From positions 1-64,000 of the forward strand of contig CAYTTY010000017.1 of assembly GCA_964440935.1 (NCBI GenBank): a stretch of 64,000 nucleotides of DNA. Direction: 5' to 3'. Source of the DNA: WJJR01 sp964440935 (GTDB taxonomy: Bacteria; Zixibacteria; MSB-5A5; WJJR01). Positions 42,470 through 51,793 of this stretch are shown here, in pieces. The first letter of the stretch is position 1, and each line of letters starts with the position of its first letter. The notes under the pieces are model-generated. The model was not told where the DNA came from and did no database searches. It saw nothing but the letters and a program-made list of their open reading frames with translations. The position numbers were made by a program, and so were the translations under genes.

Positions 42470-45334
42470 ATGCCGGTTGAACACAGAGTGATTCCGAGGC
42501 GGTCGCGCGTGGTGCGCGTCGCAATGTGGACTGTCGCAATCACCGTCTTGATAACCGCAACGTCGGGCGTGGCATTCGACGCCACTGAGCTGGCCCCCTA
42601 TCGCCACGGCGGCTCAGTGAATAGCTACTTCGAGGATCTTACCTACGACACGGCTATTCCGACACCGGTGTCGGTCCTCGGTTTTGAGCTGGGCTCGCGT
42701 CCGGTACGCTACCACGAAATGGTTGCCTACTTGCAGGCAGTTGCCGATGCATCGCCGCGCATCACCATGACTCCGTTCGGACGCTCGCATGAGGGGCGGG
42801 CGCTGTACTATTTGACCATCGGTACACCGGCCAATGTTGAGAATGCCGAGAGTATTCGCGAGGATATCGCGCAATTAGCGATTCGCCCGCAGACCGGTGT
42901 CGAGGGCGCCGTGGAGGCAAACAACATCATTGGAAACTCACCTGCGATCGCCTGGCTGGGGTATTCGATTCACGGTGATGAACTGTCGGGTGTCGACGCG
43001 GCGTGTTGGGTGACATACCAATTGGCAGCACGCAACGATCCGGCGATCTCAACAATACTTGATAGTGTCCTGATTCTGATCGATCCCATCGAGAATCCCG
43101 ACGGGCGCGAACGGTATTTGGCCCAAGTCTTTTCGATGGCCGGCGTGGTGCCCAATACCGATGCGCAGAGCCTCTCCCACGGCGGCGTGTGGCCGTACGG
43201 CCGGTCGAATCACTATCTGTTCGATTTGAATCGCGACTGGCTGCCATTGGTGCATCCGGAATCACAGGCACGCGCCAACCTCATTCTTCATTGGAATCCG
43301 CAGATGGTTGTCGATGCCCACGAGATGGGCGCCTACAGTACCTATCTCTTTTCGCCGCCCCGCGAACCGGTCAATTTGAATGTCACACAAAAACAACGCG
43401 AATGGCGTGAGACATTTGCGCAAGATCAAGGCGCGGAATTCGATGCGCGCGGGTGGAGTTATTACACCGGCGACTGGCACGAGGAATGGTATCCTGGGTA
43501 CACGTCGTCGTGGTCGATCTTCACCGGCGCCATTGGCATTCTCTATGAGCAAGCCGGGGTGGAGGGCTCGGGTGTCAAGCGTCCCGACGGTACCACGCTG
43601 ACTTATGCCCAAACAGTTGCACAGCAGAGTGTCAGCTCACTGGCCAATCTCACCACATTGGCGACGAATCGTAGTCAGATTCTGCGTGATTTCTTCCAGT
43701 ACCGACGGGCCGCGTTAGACGGGACCGCTGAAGGGGTGGAAGGAGCTTTCATCATTCCTGCGGGTAACAATCCGTCGCGCGAAGTTCAGTTCATCAAGAC
43801 CATGCAAAACCAGGGTATTCGTGTCGTGCGTGCTCTGCAGAGTTTCACGGCATCGGTGCGCGATGAAACCGGACAGCGTGTCCGCCGCAACTTTCCCATC
43901 GGCAGCCACATTATTCGTCTCGCGCAACCACTCGGATTGATGGCCAAAGCGCTGCTCGAATTCGACCCGCATCTGTCCCCGGAATTCCTGCAAGAAGAAC
44001 GCCGCGAGTTGGAAAAAGGTGAAGGCACACGCATGTATGAAATCTCCGCGTGGTCACTCGCGCTGGGCTACGATCTCGACATCGCTTATGCCCGCATTGT
44101 GCCAACCGTATCCACACAGCGGCTGACTGAAACGCCCGAACTGAAACCGGGCCAGGTCACATCACCGGAGGCCGGTTACGGATTCTTGCTTCGCTACGTC
44201 GATGATCGCGCCCCCAAGGCGCTGAACGCCCTTTTGGAACGTGGACTCACCGTGCGTTGCGCGACCGAGCCATTTGAACACGGCGGTGAATCATATGACC
44301 GCGGCACACTGTTGCTTCGTCGTGCCGAGAATCCGGCTGATCTCGTCGAGCACTTGCAGGACATTGCATCGAATGTGGGTGTCGCGTTTACCGGAACACC
44401 GACTGGATATTCGTCCGATGGTCCCGATTTAGGGTCCGACAATTTCGACGTGCTCAATGCCCCGCGTGTCGGGCTCTTCATGGGCAGTGGTATCGATTAC
44501 ACCTGCGCCGGGGCGATCTGGTTCTTACTCGATCACGAGATGCACATGCGCGTGTCGCTACTCGATATCAATCAGTTCAGCGGTCGCGGGTTGTCGAAGT
44601 ACAACGTGCTCATCCTACCGTCGTACTGGGGCGGCACCTGGGGCTTGCGCTCGGCGCTCGGTGATAACGGTGTACGGGCAATCAAGGAGTGGATCGAAGC
44701 CGGTGGCACGCTCATCGCCGCTGAGAACGCTGCGTTCTTCTGTGCCGACTCAGCGAGCGGTTTGTCGCAGGCGCGTGCACGACGCGATGTTTTGTCATCC
44801 CTTGATGAGTACGAAGATGCTCTCGCTGAAGAACAAGCGGCGTACACCGCCACGGTGGATACCAACGACATCTGGCATTGGAAACCGTCGGAACCCGCGT
44901 CGCCGGAGCCAAAGAAGAAGCCTGACGTGGAGCAATTGAAGGAACAAGACGAGCGTGCACGCACGTTTCGACCGCGCGGCACGATTGTCCGCCTGAACAT
45001 CCATCCGGAGCACTGGATGGGATACGGTATCGGTGAAACATCGACGGCGATGCTGGCCACGTCACAGGCGCTGATGGCCAAGGATCCGGTCGCTGTCGCC
45101 GCCCGCTACGCCAGTGCAGCAGACATTCGTCTGGGTGGTCTGCTGTGGCCGGAAGCCCGGTTGCGGTGGGCCAACACCGCGTGCGTGACACGCGAGTGGC
45201 GTGGCAGTGGACAGGTCATTCTCTTTGCTACGGAGCCGTTTTTCCGGGCCTATTTCCATGGCCCCAAGCGAATGCTGTTGAATGCGATTCTGCTCGGTCC
45301 CGGGCTGGGTACGAGGCAGCCCGCGCCGTGGTGA
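42470..45334 (+). CDS. M14 family zinc carboxypeptidase with C-terminal amidotransferase-like domain
   Basis: A 954-aa exported protein; the ATG at 42470 has AGGAGGAG upstream. Signal or TM near residues 17-36. The M14 domain has the zinc motif HGDE (H168, E171), NPDGRER, NRDWLP and the likely catalytic Glu360 in ILYEQAGVE. The domain after about residue 650 (FDVLNAPRVGLFMGSGIDY, YNVLILPSYWGGTWG, IEAGGTLIAAENAAFF) resembles a class I amidotransferase-like fold used as a structural add-on. It lacks the usual catalytic Cys. Likely a periplasmic peptidase. Confidence 0.9.
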   Translation: MPVEHRVIPRRSRVVRVAMWTVAITVLITATSGVAFDATELAPYRHGGSVNSYFEDLTYDTAIPTPVSVLGFELGSRPVRYHEMVAYLQAVADASPRITMTPFGRSHEGRALYYLTIGTPANVENAESIREDIAQLAIRPQTGVEGAVEANNIIGNSPAIAWLGYSIHGDELSGVDAACWVTYQLAARNDPAISTILDSVLILIDPIENPDGRERYLAQVFSMAGVVPNTDAQSLSHGGVWPYGRSNHYLFDLNRDWLPLVHPESQARANLILHWNPQMVVDAHEMGAYSTYLFSPPREPVNLNVTQKQREWRETFAQDQGAEFDARGWSYYTGDWHEEWYPGYTSSWSIFTGAIGILYEQAGVEGSGVKRPDGTTLTYAQTVAQQSVSSLANLTTLATNRSQILRDFFQYRRAALDGTAEGVEGAFIIPAGNNPSREVQFIKTMQNQGIRVVRALQSFTASVRDETGQRVRRNFPIGSHIIRLAQPLGLMAKALLEFDPHLSPEFLQEERRELEKGEGTRMYEISAWSLALGYDLDIAYARIVPTVSTQRLTETPELKPGQVTSPEAGYGFLLRYVDDRAPKALNALLERGLTVRCATEPFEHGGESYDRGTLLLRRAENPADLVEHLQDIASNVGVAFTGTPTGYSSDGPDLGSDNFDVLNAPRVGLFMGSGIDYTCAGAIWFLLDHEMHMRVSLLDINQFSGRGLSKYNVLILPSYWGGTWGLRSALGDNGVRAIKEWIEAGGTLIAAENAAFFCADSASGLSQARARRDVLSSLDEYEDALAEEQAAYTATVDTNDIWHWKPSEPASPEPKKKPDVEQLKEQDERARTFRPRGTIVRLNIHPEHWMGYGIGETSTAMLATSQALMAKDPVAVAARYASAADIRLGGLLWPEARLRWANTACVTREWRGSGQVILFATEPFFRAYFHGPKRMLLNAILLGPGLGTRQPAPW

Positions 45335-45354
45335 TGTGAACATCAACCAGTAGC

Positions 45355-45540
45355 GCAGGAGTCCCTCTGTTCGTCGGGATAAACACGGCGCATGTCAGGG
45401 TGCATCCATGTCCCCAGCGCATACCTGCGCCGGGCCCCTGAGACACACGTCTCCGCTTCACACCGCGGATGTCAGGACCCCGGCGCATAAATGCGCTCGT
45501 GAATGCGTAACGTGATCGACGCGCCGTGGTCCTGACCTGC
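45355..45540. repeat. Palindromic repeat family B, long copy
   Basis: GCAGGAGTCCCTCTGTTCG at the start, GTCAGGACCCCGGCGCA inside and GCCGTGGTCCTGACCTGC at the end. Same layout as 24788-24960. Confidence 0.8.
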
Positions 45541-45715
45541 TTTTTTCACTCTCACACGATTCTTCCTGAGAGGTAAACGGCAGGCGTGTGCCGTAAACGG
45601 TCACCTGGCAGCGGTGAGTGGTCGTCCAGCAATCGCCCATACTCACTGCCGATACCAGGAGGGGTGAAATCACCGATTCTCCGTCTTACAGGTTGCGAGA
45701 CCCACCGTATATGGG

Positions 45716-46900
45716 ATGATACGGCGTAGCGATATGGCACGATTTCACAGCGAAACCATGGCCCTGATCCGAACGCTCCTGCCGAGCAGGGCGCAGCGAT
45801 GGGGCTTTTTCGTGTTGTTCTGGTTGGTCATGGCAACACTGTCGTCGCTGCATTGGGAAGTCTTTTACTTTGGGCAGAATCCGTACAGTTGGTGGGAACT
45901 CTTCCGCGTCAAGGTGGCGCTGTGGTATATCTGGGGATTTCTAACTCCTTTGATATTGTGGCTCGGTTGGAAGTTCCGGATCGAGCGTGGAGTAGCCCTG
46001 CGTCGTATTGCCGTGCTGATCCCCATCAGTGTCGCATTCACCGCGGGATACATGTTTCTCTACGCGGGAATGGTGTGGCTGAATTCGAAGGCGGTCGCCG
46101 TGTTGTCAGGGGAAACATTTAGCGCCTTCTTCGACTGGATCGTCGGCGTTCATTCGAGTTGGTATCTCTTGGCGTTTTGGGCGTCGATTGGAATCGAAAA
46201 CGCTGCGATCTATTATCGCAACTATCGCGAACGCGAATTGCTCGCGTCGCAATTGGAAACGCGTCTTGCAGTCGCGCAGTTGGACTCTCTGCGCAACCAG
46301 CTGCAACCGCATTTCCTATTCAACACACTGCATTCGATTTTGGTGTTGGTCCGACAGAAAGACCACGAAACGGCAACGCGGATGCTCACCGCTCTGTCTG
46401 ATCTGTTGCGGCATGCGTTGGAGCATGTCCAACGTCACGAAGTTCCGCTGCGCGAGGAACTGGGATTTCTGCAGCGGTACATTGATATCGAGAAGGTGCG
46501 CTTTTCGGACCGGCTGACGGTGCGGTGGAATGTCGCCGACGATACACTAAATGCCAGTGTGCCATCGTTTGTGCTGCAACCACTCGCGGAAAACGCCATC
46601 CGTCACGGGCTCGAAAAACGGCCCGGTCCCGGCCGCATCGACGTTACCACACGTCGCGAGAACGGCGTCCTGCATTTGCATATCGAAGACAATGGAGTCG
46701 GGCTCCAAGACGATTCTCCCCGGGCGATGTGGCAAGGTCATGGCCTTGGCGATATGCGGGCCCGGCTGGACGTGATGTACCCAGGGTCCTACTCACTCGA
46801 CATCGCCAGCCAGAACGGCTCGGGCACCCACGTCCGATTGACATTGCCCTATCGAGACGCACACACCACCGCCGCCACGACGGAGACAACGGATGAGTAA
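45716..46900 (+). CDS. LytS-type sensor histidine kinase
   Basis: A 394-aa protein. Four hydrophobic segments (about residues 28-165) precede the His_kinase domain with the phospho-acceptor in QLQPHFLFNTLHS (H199). The HATPase_c has NAIRHG and EDNGVGL. Start at 45716 or 45734; neither has a strong SD. The stop overlaps the next gene, so sensor and regulator are coupled. Confidence 0.93.
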   Translation: MIRRSDMARFHSETMALIRTLLPSRAQRWGFFVLFWLVMATLSSLHWEVFYFGQNPYSWWELFRVKVALWYIWGFLTPLILWLGWKFRIERGVALRRIAVLIPISVAFTAGYMFLYAGMVWLNSKAVAVLSGETFSAFFDWIVGVHSSWYLLAFWASIGIENAAIYYRNYRERELLASQLETRLAVAQLDSLRNQLQPHFLFNTLHSILVLVRQKDHETATRMLTALSDLLRHALEHVQRHEVPLREELGFLQRYIDIEKVRFSDRLTVRWNVADDTLNASVPSFVLQPLAENAIRHGLEKRPGPGRIDVTTRRENGVLHLHIEDNGVGLQDDSPRAMWQGHGLGDMRARLDVMYPGSYSLDIASQNGSGTHVRLTLPYRDAHTTAATTETTDE

Positions 46901-47726
46901 CATTCGCATCATCATCGCCGACGATGAGCCGTTGGCACGCGGATACCTGCGCTCGCTCCTCGAACCGGAAACCGACTGCGAAATCGTGGCGGAGTGCGGC
47001 GATGCGCAGAGCACCGTGGACGCGATCGATGAACACGAACCGGATTTGGTGTTCCTCGACGTGCAGATGCCCGGACGCGACGGCTTCAACGTCATCGAAG
47101 AAGTCGGCGCGGATCGCATGCCGCAAACGATTTTCGTTACGGCGTTCGACCGCTACGCCGTGCAGGCATTCGACCGGCACGCATTGGATTATCTGCTCAA
47201 GCCGTTCGGCCAGGAACGGTTCCAGGAAGCGATGCGCCGCGTACGCGATCAGCTCGCGCTACAGCGGCGGGCCGATTGGAGCACTCGCCTCCGCCATGTG
47301 ATTTCTTCGATCATGACCTCTGACAACGAGGCGGCATGGTCGGCTCGTGCCGAACAGTCGGTCAGTTCCACCCTGCCCGTCAATGGCGCACCGCTCGAAC
47401 GCATTCCGGTCAAAATCGGCGAGCGTGTGATTCTCCTCAAAGTCGACGAAATCAACTGGATTGAAGCCGCCGACTGCTACGTCAATCTCCACCGGGGGAA
47501 AGACACATTTCTCCTGCGCGAAACGATGTCGACTCTTGAGGAGCGACTCGACCCCGCTCGATTTATTCGCATTCACCGCGGATCAATTGTGAATATTGAT
47601 TTCGTCAAGGAGATCCGTACCCGCACGGCGGGCGATTATCGCGTCATTCTCAACGACGGTACCTCACTGACTCTCGGCCGCCGTCGCAAAAGAGACATTG
47701 AGTCAATGCTTGGAAGAGCGTTTTAG
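46893..47726 (+). CDS. LytTR-type response regulator
   Basis: A 277-aa protein. The receiver has the acidic pocket DDE (10-12), phospho-acceptor D56 in FLDVQMPG and K in LLKPF. The C-terminal LytTR domain has KVDEINWIEAADCYVNLH and RIHRGSIVNIDFVKEI. It binds DNA when phosphorylated by the partner kinase. It overlaps the kinase gene by 8 bp. Confidence 0.95.
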   Translation: MSNIRIIIADDEPLARGYLRSLLEPETDCEIVAECGDAQSTVDAIDEHEPDLVFLDVQMPGRDGFNVIEEVGADRMPQTIFVTAFDRYAVQAFDRHALDYLLKPFGQERFQEAMRRVRDQLALQRRADWSTRLRHVISSIMTSDNEAAWSARAEQSVSSTLPVNGAPLERIPVKIGERVILLKVDEINWIEAADCYVNLHRGKDTFLLRETMSTLEERLDPARFIRIHRGSIVNIDFVKEIRTRTAGDYRVILNDGTSLTLGRRRKRDIESMLGRAF

Positions 47727-47908
47727 TGCTGTCTTTTTGTCAGAACCGCCTGCCACAACCCATTGACAATAAATCAGATAGAGACGCCGCCGCGAAACCG
47801 TACGCAGATCGTCCCCACCCGGTTAAGCCCCCCTATCCCCCGCCGACAATTGTCAGTGGGAGAAGAATTGACGGACAAAGCGTACCACGCAACACGGGGA
47901 AAGCACCT

Positions 47909-48373
47909 ATGAAGTCACGGGCTCGGGTCCTGATCGTTGATGATGAAGCCCTTATGCGCCGGCTCGTACGCAGCATCTTGATCAAGGAAGGGTACTTCGT
48001 CGCCCAGGCCTCCGGAGTGGAGGACGCCCTCGCCAAGTTGAAGAAGTCTCACTTCGACATCGTCATCACCGACATCTGCATGCCTGACATGGATGGTCTC
48101 GAGCTGCTCACAGCGGTCAAGAAGACCGATCCCGACATTGGTGTGATTGTCATGACCGGTTTCGGCGACGCCAACACGCCCGATCAGGCGCGCGCGCTGG
48201 GAGCCGATGAATACTTCACCAAACCGTTCAACGAGCGCGAAATTACCGTGATTGTAGAGCGCGTCTGCTGGCGCCGAATGGTCGCGAATCGTCCGTTGAC
48301 CAGTCGGTCCCGATTAGACATTTCGAGCATGATCGGAACACACGACGCGCTCAACGAGTCTGCAAAACCATAA
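47909..48373 (+). CDS. Single-domain response regulator
   Basis: A 154-aa protein; the ATG at 47909 has GGGGAAAG upstream. The CheY-like receiver has DDE (11-13), D55 in ITDICMPDMDG and TKPF. The last 35 residues carry no output domain, so it may pass phosphate on or bind a partner. The 182-bp gap before it suggests its own promoter. Confidence 0.9.
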   Translation: MKSRARVLIVDDEALMRRLVRSILIKEGYFVAQASGVEDALAKLKKSHFDIVITDICMPDMDGLELLTAVKKTDPDIGVIVMTGFGDANTPDQARALGADEYFTKPFNEREITVIVERVCWRRMVANRPLTSRSRLDISSMIGTHDALNESAKP

Positions 48374-48474
48374 TCCACGGCTGCCGTTGTTCAGTTTTCC
48401 TCGCAAAACCGGCAAACCGACTTTCGCATCGTGACATACGAGTGTACATTGTCGCCTCGATTTCGGAGGAGACC

Positions 48475-49668
48475 ATGAACATCCGCTCACTACGCAAGTC
48501 CGATCTGAGTGACTATGCCCACCTCGTTCATTACGCTTTCGGCGCACCGCCGCCGCGGGCAGAGCGATACGCGCAATTCGTCGCAAAATACCTCCAGTAT
48601 TCTCTCGGCGCCTTCGATGGCTCACGCATGCTGGCCGGAATGTGGTATTACCCTTACAACATGCGTGTGGGTGAGGATATGCTGCCAATGGGCGGTGTGG
48701 CGGCCGTGGCGACCTTTCCGGAAGCACGTAATCGCCAGCTCGTCCGGAAGATGATGACGCAGGGCCACGCACAAATGCGTGATGAGGGCCGTCCTGTGGC
48801 GGTGCTGATGCCGTTTCGCGGCTCGTTTTATGCCCGAATGGGCTATGAACATACGTTCTACTATAATGAATGGACCTTCACACCGCACGATCTCGCGCGT
48901 CCGCCCAAACACCGCGCCACTGTCAGGCGTGTCGATGGTATAACAGAATGGAAGGCATTGGATCAGGTGCATCAGCAGGCCGGACGCCGGTATACGGGGA
49001 CGACCATCCGTGACAAGGCGTATTGGTCACACAAGTGGCTGGGCGAGGAAGAGTCGGTTCTCACCGTCTTCCTCGCCGAACACGCTGGAGATCCTGTGGG
49101 ATATCTGCTGACACGGCGGACGTTTGACACGGATCGCAAACAGCTCTATCGGATCGTTGATTCGGCGTGGACCGATCGGGACGCTTTCCATGCTCTGCTG
49201 AATATCCTCTGGGTGCACCGCGATCAGGCCAGGAACATCACATGGGATCTGCCCTGCAATGTTGATCTCTTCCCCTTTTTTGCGGAACCGGAAACACAAA
49301 GTACACGTGTCAAACCCAAGAAGATGCTCAAGATTGTCGATCTGAAAGGAGCCATCGAACGGCGGTCCTATCCGGACGACCTTGAAGCGGAGATCGTATT
49401 CGATGTGGAAGCCGACCCAACGAGCACGTGGAATCGTGGTATGTGGAAAGTGACATGGGAGAACGGCCACGCGGAGGTGCGCCGTACACGTTCCTCGCGC
49501 GCGTCCCGGGTTGCGCTATCAATCGGGACTTTAGCAATCCTATATTCGGGTTATCGCAATGCTGGGAGTTTGCACACATTGGGTCGGATCGATTGTCCAC
49601 CCGAGACGTGCACAGTATTGACGCGGGCATTTGGAACACAACCGCTATATATGCGAGAGTGGTTTTAG
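48475..49668 (+). CDS. Eis-like GNAT acetyltransferase
   Basis: A 397-aa protein; GGAGGAG before the ATG at 48475. The first GNAT domain has GGVAAVATFPEARNRQLVRK, with the acetyl-CoA V/I-x-P-x-x-R/N-x pattern, and FYARMGYEHTFYY. It is followed by a second GNAT-like domain and a C-terminal SCP-like domain, the three-part layout of Eis (usual length about 400). The acceptor may be an aminoglycoside or a protein lysine; unknown. Confidence 0.85.
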   Translation: MNIRSLRKSDLSDYAHLVHYAFGAPPPRAERYAQFVAKYLQYSLGAFDGSRMLAGMWYYPYNMRVGEDMLPMGGVAAVATFPEARNRQLVRKMMTQGHAQMRDEGRPVAVLMPFRGSFYARMGYEHTFYYNEWTFTPHDLARPPKHRATVRRVDGITEWKALDQVHQQAGRRYTGTTIRDKAYWSHKWLGEEESVLTVFLAEHAGDPVGYLLTRRTFDTDRKQLYRIVDSAWTDRDAFHALLNILWVHRDQARNITWDLPCNVDLFPFFAEPETQSTRVKPKKMLKIVDLKGAIERRSYPDDLEAEIVFDVEADPTSTWNRGMWKVTWENGHAEVRRTRSSRASRVALSIGTLAILYSGYRNAGSLHTLGRIDCPPETCTVLTRAFGTQPLYMREWF

Positions 49669-49777
49669 ACGAGGGCGAATTCAGCGCGGATTCTGCCAAC
49701 ACATTGGCCATAATCCGCTTGCGTAGCAGGACCGGGGTTCCGATCCTATAGTGGGACTTAAGTAGGAGGTTTTGGCG

Positions 49778-50995
49778 ATGAGACGCGGAGGATTCCACGG
49801 ATTGACGGCGGCGATAGTGGCATTGTTCGTCGTAATCGTCAGCGGCGCGGCATCGGAGTGCCTGGCACAGCAATCAGAGGATCCGGTGATCATCGGCGCA
49901 GTCATTTCGCTGACGGGGCGCGACTCGGCCTTCGGCAAGGAAAGCCTCGACGGTATGCGTGTGGCCGTTGATGAAGCCAATCTACAGGGCGGGGTCGACG
50001 GGCGACTGATCCGTCTGGAAGTTTACGATGATCGGTCCGATCCGATCCTGGCGGCCGAGGGTGTCCGGGTGTTGACACGGGACTACGATCCGGTAGCCAT
50101 TGTTGGCTCCAACACGTCCATGGTGACCTCAGCCGCGGCCGTGGCGGCACAGGCGGTGGAGATTCCGCTCATCGTGCCGGAGGCCACTAATCCGGCGATC
50201 ACGTCGATCGGTGACTGGATTTTCCGTGTCTGCTTTGTGGATCCCGATATGGCAAATGCTCTGGCCACGTTTGCCTACAAGGATCTCAAACTGAAGAAAA
50301 TTGCCATCCTCATGGAGGAGAAGCACGACTACACGTTGTCGTTGGCCAGACACTTCAAACGACGCTTCACCGAACTGGGCGGCGACATTTGCCTCCAAAT
50401 GGGCTATATGGCCGGTGAGAAGAAGTTCACCGATCCGCTCAAGCAAATCCGCGATCGCAAGGCCGATGCAATTCTGGTGTCCGGATTCTACGCCGAAGCC
50501 GCCGAGATCCTCGCCGAGGCCAAGGTCAAAGACATGGACATCACATTCCTCGGCGGCGATGCCTGGGAGGCTGATGAGTTTTTCGCCATGGCCGGTGACG
50601 CCGTCACCGACGATTCCCATATTTATGTCGCATCCCACTTCTCACCTGATTTGAAACGTGTCAAGGTGCGTGGTTTTGTGGCCGCATTTGAAGAACGCTA
50701 CGGTCGCCGGCCAAACACCTCCTCCGCCCTGGGATACGATGCCTGTGCCGTTACGATTACCGCATTGGACGACTGCGAAACGGTGGCCCCCCCCAGTGTC
50801 AAACACGCGCTGGCGAACATTCACTTTGAGGGTGTCACCGGCAATATCGATATTGACACCGACCGCAGCACGATGAAACCGGTGATCATCATGCAGGCCA
50901 TGCCCAACCGGCACTTCGCCTACGTCGAATCGATCAGCCACGAAGAGCTGGCTCCGAAGAAGGAATCTGCCATCGACGATCCTGCGCAGCCGTAG
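49778..50995 (+). CDS. Branched-chain amino acid-type ABC substrate-binding protein
   Basis: A 405-aa periplasmic binding protein (type I fold). ATG at 49778, with AGGAGG 8 nt upstream. It has a signal peptide of about 30 residues. It carries IGAVISLTGRDSAFGKESL, DDRSDPILAAEG and SLARHFKRRFTELGG. LivJ-like. No permease or ATPase genes are adjacent, so it is an orphan binding protein or works with distant parts. Confidence 0.9.
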   Translation: MRRGGFHGLTAAIVALFVVIVSGAASECLAQQSEDPVIIGAVISLTGRDSAFGKESLDGMRVAVDEANLQGGVDGRLIRLEVYDDRSDPILAAEGVRVLTRDYDPVAIVGSNTSMVTSAAAVAAQAVEIPLIVPEATNPAITSIGDWIFRVCFVDPDMANALATFAYKDLKLKKIAILMEEKHDYTLSLARHFKRRFTELGGDICLQMGYMAGEKKFTDPLKQIRDRKADAILVSGFYAEAAEILAEAKVKDMDITFLGGDAWEADEFFAMAGDAVTDDSHIYVASHFSPDLKRVKVRGFVAAFEERYGRRPNTSSALGYDACAVTITALDDCETVAPPSVKHALANIHFEGVTGNIDIDTDRSTMKPVIIMQAMPNRHFAYVESISHEELAPKKESAIDDPAQP

Positions 50996-51028
50996 TGACG
51001 CTGACCAGGATTTGATCAAACACACTGA

Positions 51029-51058
51029 GGGCCGCTGACAGTTGTCAGCGGCCCTTTT
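51029..51058 (+). terminator. Strong Rho-independent terminator after the binding-protein gene
   Basis: A perfect 11-bp stem (GGGCCGCTGAC at 51029-51039, GTCAGCGGCCC at 51044-51054), AGTT loop, then TTTT. It lies 34 bp after the stop. Confidence 0.93.
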
Positions 51059-51066
51059 GTGTTCTG

Positions 51067-51174
51067 GCCGGGGTCCTGACACTCGTACCAAAAGCGGTGA
51101 CGCGTTTCTCAGGAGCCCGGCGCGCATACGCGCTCGGGACATTGATCCGCCTTGGAATGCGCCGCGCTCCTGAG
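51067..51174. repeat. Palindromic repeat family B, reverse copy
   Basis: GCCGGGGTCCTGAC at the left and GCCGCGCTCCTGAG at the right, with TCAGGAGCCCGGCGCG inside. Confidence 0.75.
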
Positions 51175-51225
51175 CTACAGTTTTGTAGTCAATAGGATCG
51201 GTAGTCGCTTGTCTCCGCAAAATTG

Positions 51226-51252
51226 TATCCCACCGCAAGCGGTGGGGCACCC
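51226..51252. repeat. Palindromic repeat family E, copy 1
   Basis: TATCCCACCGCAAGCGGTGG then GGCACCC. Two more copies follow at 51459 and 51635, sharing upstream CTCCGCAAAAT-like sequence. Confidence 0.8.
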
Positions 51253-51307
51253 TGGGTACGACAACAAAAAAACAGATTCCCGATTGTATGTTCGAGTGGC
51301 ACTTGTA

Positions 51308-51374
51308 GGTCAGGACCACGGCGCGTCTACCGCATTGCCTGTTCACTACGACTGTTGTGCGCCGGGGTCCTGAC
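51308..51374. repeat. Palindromic repeat family B, short copy
   Basis: GGTCAGGACCACGGCGCG left and GCGCCGGGGTCCTGAC right. Confidence 0.75.
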
Positions 51375-51458
51375 ACACGCGTGGTGGATCGGTAGCGCTC
51401 TGTGATTCACCGAATCAACGGTGCCAGTAGCCGGTAGTCGCCTGTCTTCGTAAAATCG

Positions 51459-51485
51459 TATCCCACCGCAAGCGGTGGGGCACCC
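51459..51485. repeat. Palindromic repeat family E, copy 2
   Basis: Same 18-bp CCCACCGCAAGCGGTGGG core as copy 1. Confidence 0.8.
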
Positions 51486-51634
51486 CGCTCCGACAAAATC
51501 TCATTTCACCGCGACGGGTGTGTTGAAAGACCTCTCGACATGAGTTTCCCATCAGTAGGGGCGTATTGCATACGCCCTTCGCACGCAACCGCTACGGAGA
51601 GAGGACACACACAATATTTGTCTCCGCACAATCG

Positions 51635-51661
51635 TATCCCACCGCAAGCGGTGGGGCACCC
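51635..51661. repeat. Palindromic repeat family E, copy 3
   Basis: Same core, preceded by GTCTCCGCACAATCG as in copy 1. The spaces between copies (about 206 and 149 bp) are unequal, so this is not a CRISPR. Confidence 0.8.
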
Positions 51662-51720
51662 ACTACAATTACAATACTGTATCAATTCTTCGACAAAGGA
51701 CGTCACGTCTGAAAGAGGAA

Positions 51721-51750
51721 GCGCCGTCACGCGAGGGTGCGTGACGGCGC
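51721..51750. repeat. REP-like hairpin near the PEGA/TPR gene end
   Basis: A 12-bp perfect stem GCGCCGTCACGC / GCGTGACGGCGC with a GAGGGT loop. It is related to the RAYT REP hairpins. It may also act as terminator for the minus-strand gene at 51794. Confidence 0.7.
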
Positions 51751-51793
51751 TCTGAACAATAACAGTGTTGTTGGCTACGTCGCGGACCGACGA

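Noticed and set aside
51226..51661. Possible CRISPR array
   Set aside because: Only three palindromic repeats with unequal spacing of 150-200 bp and no cas genes.
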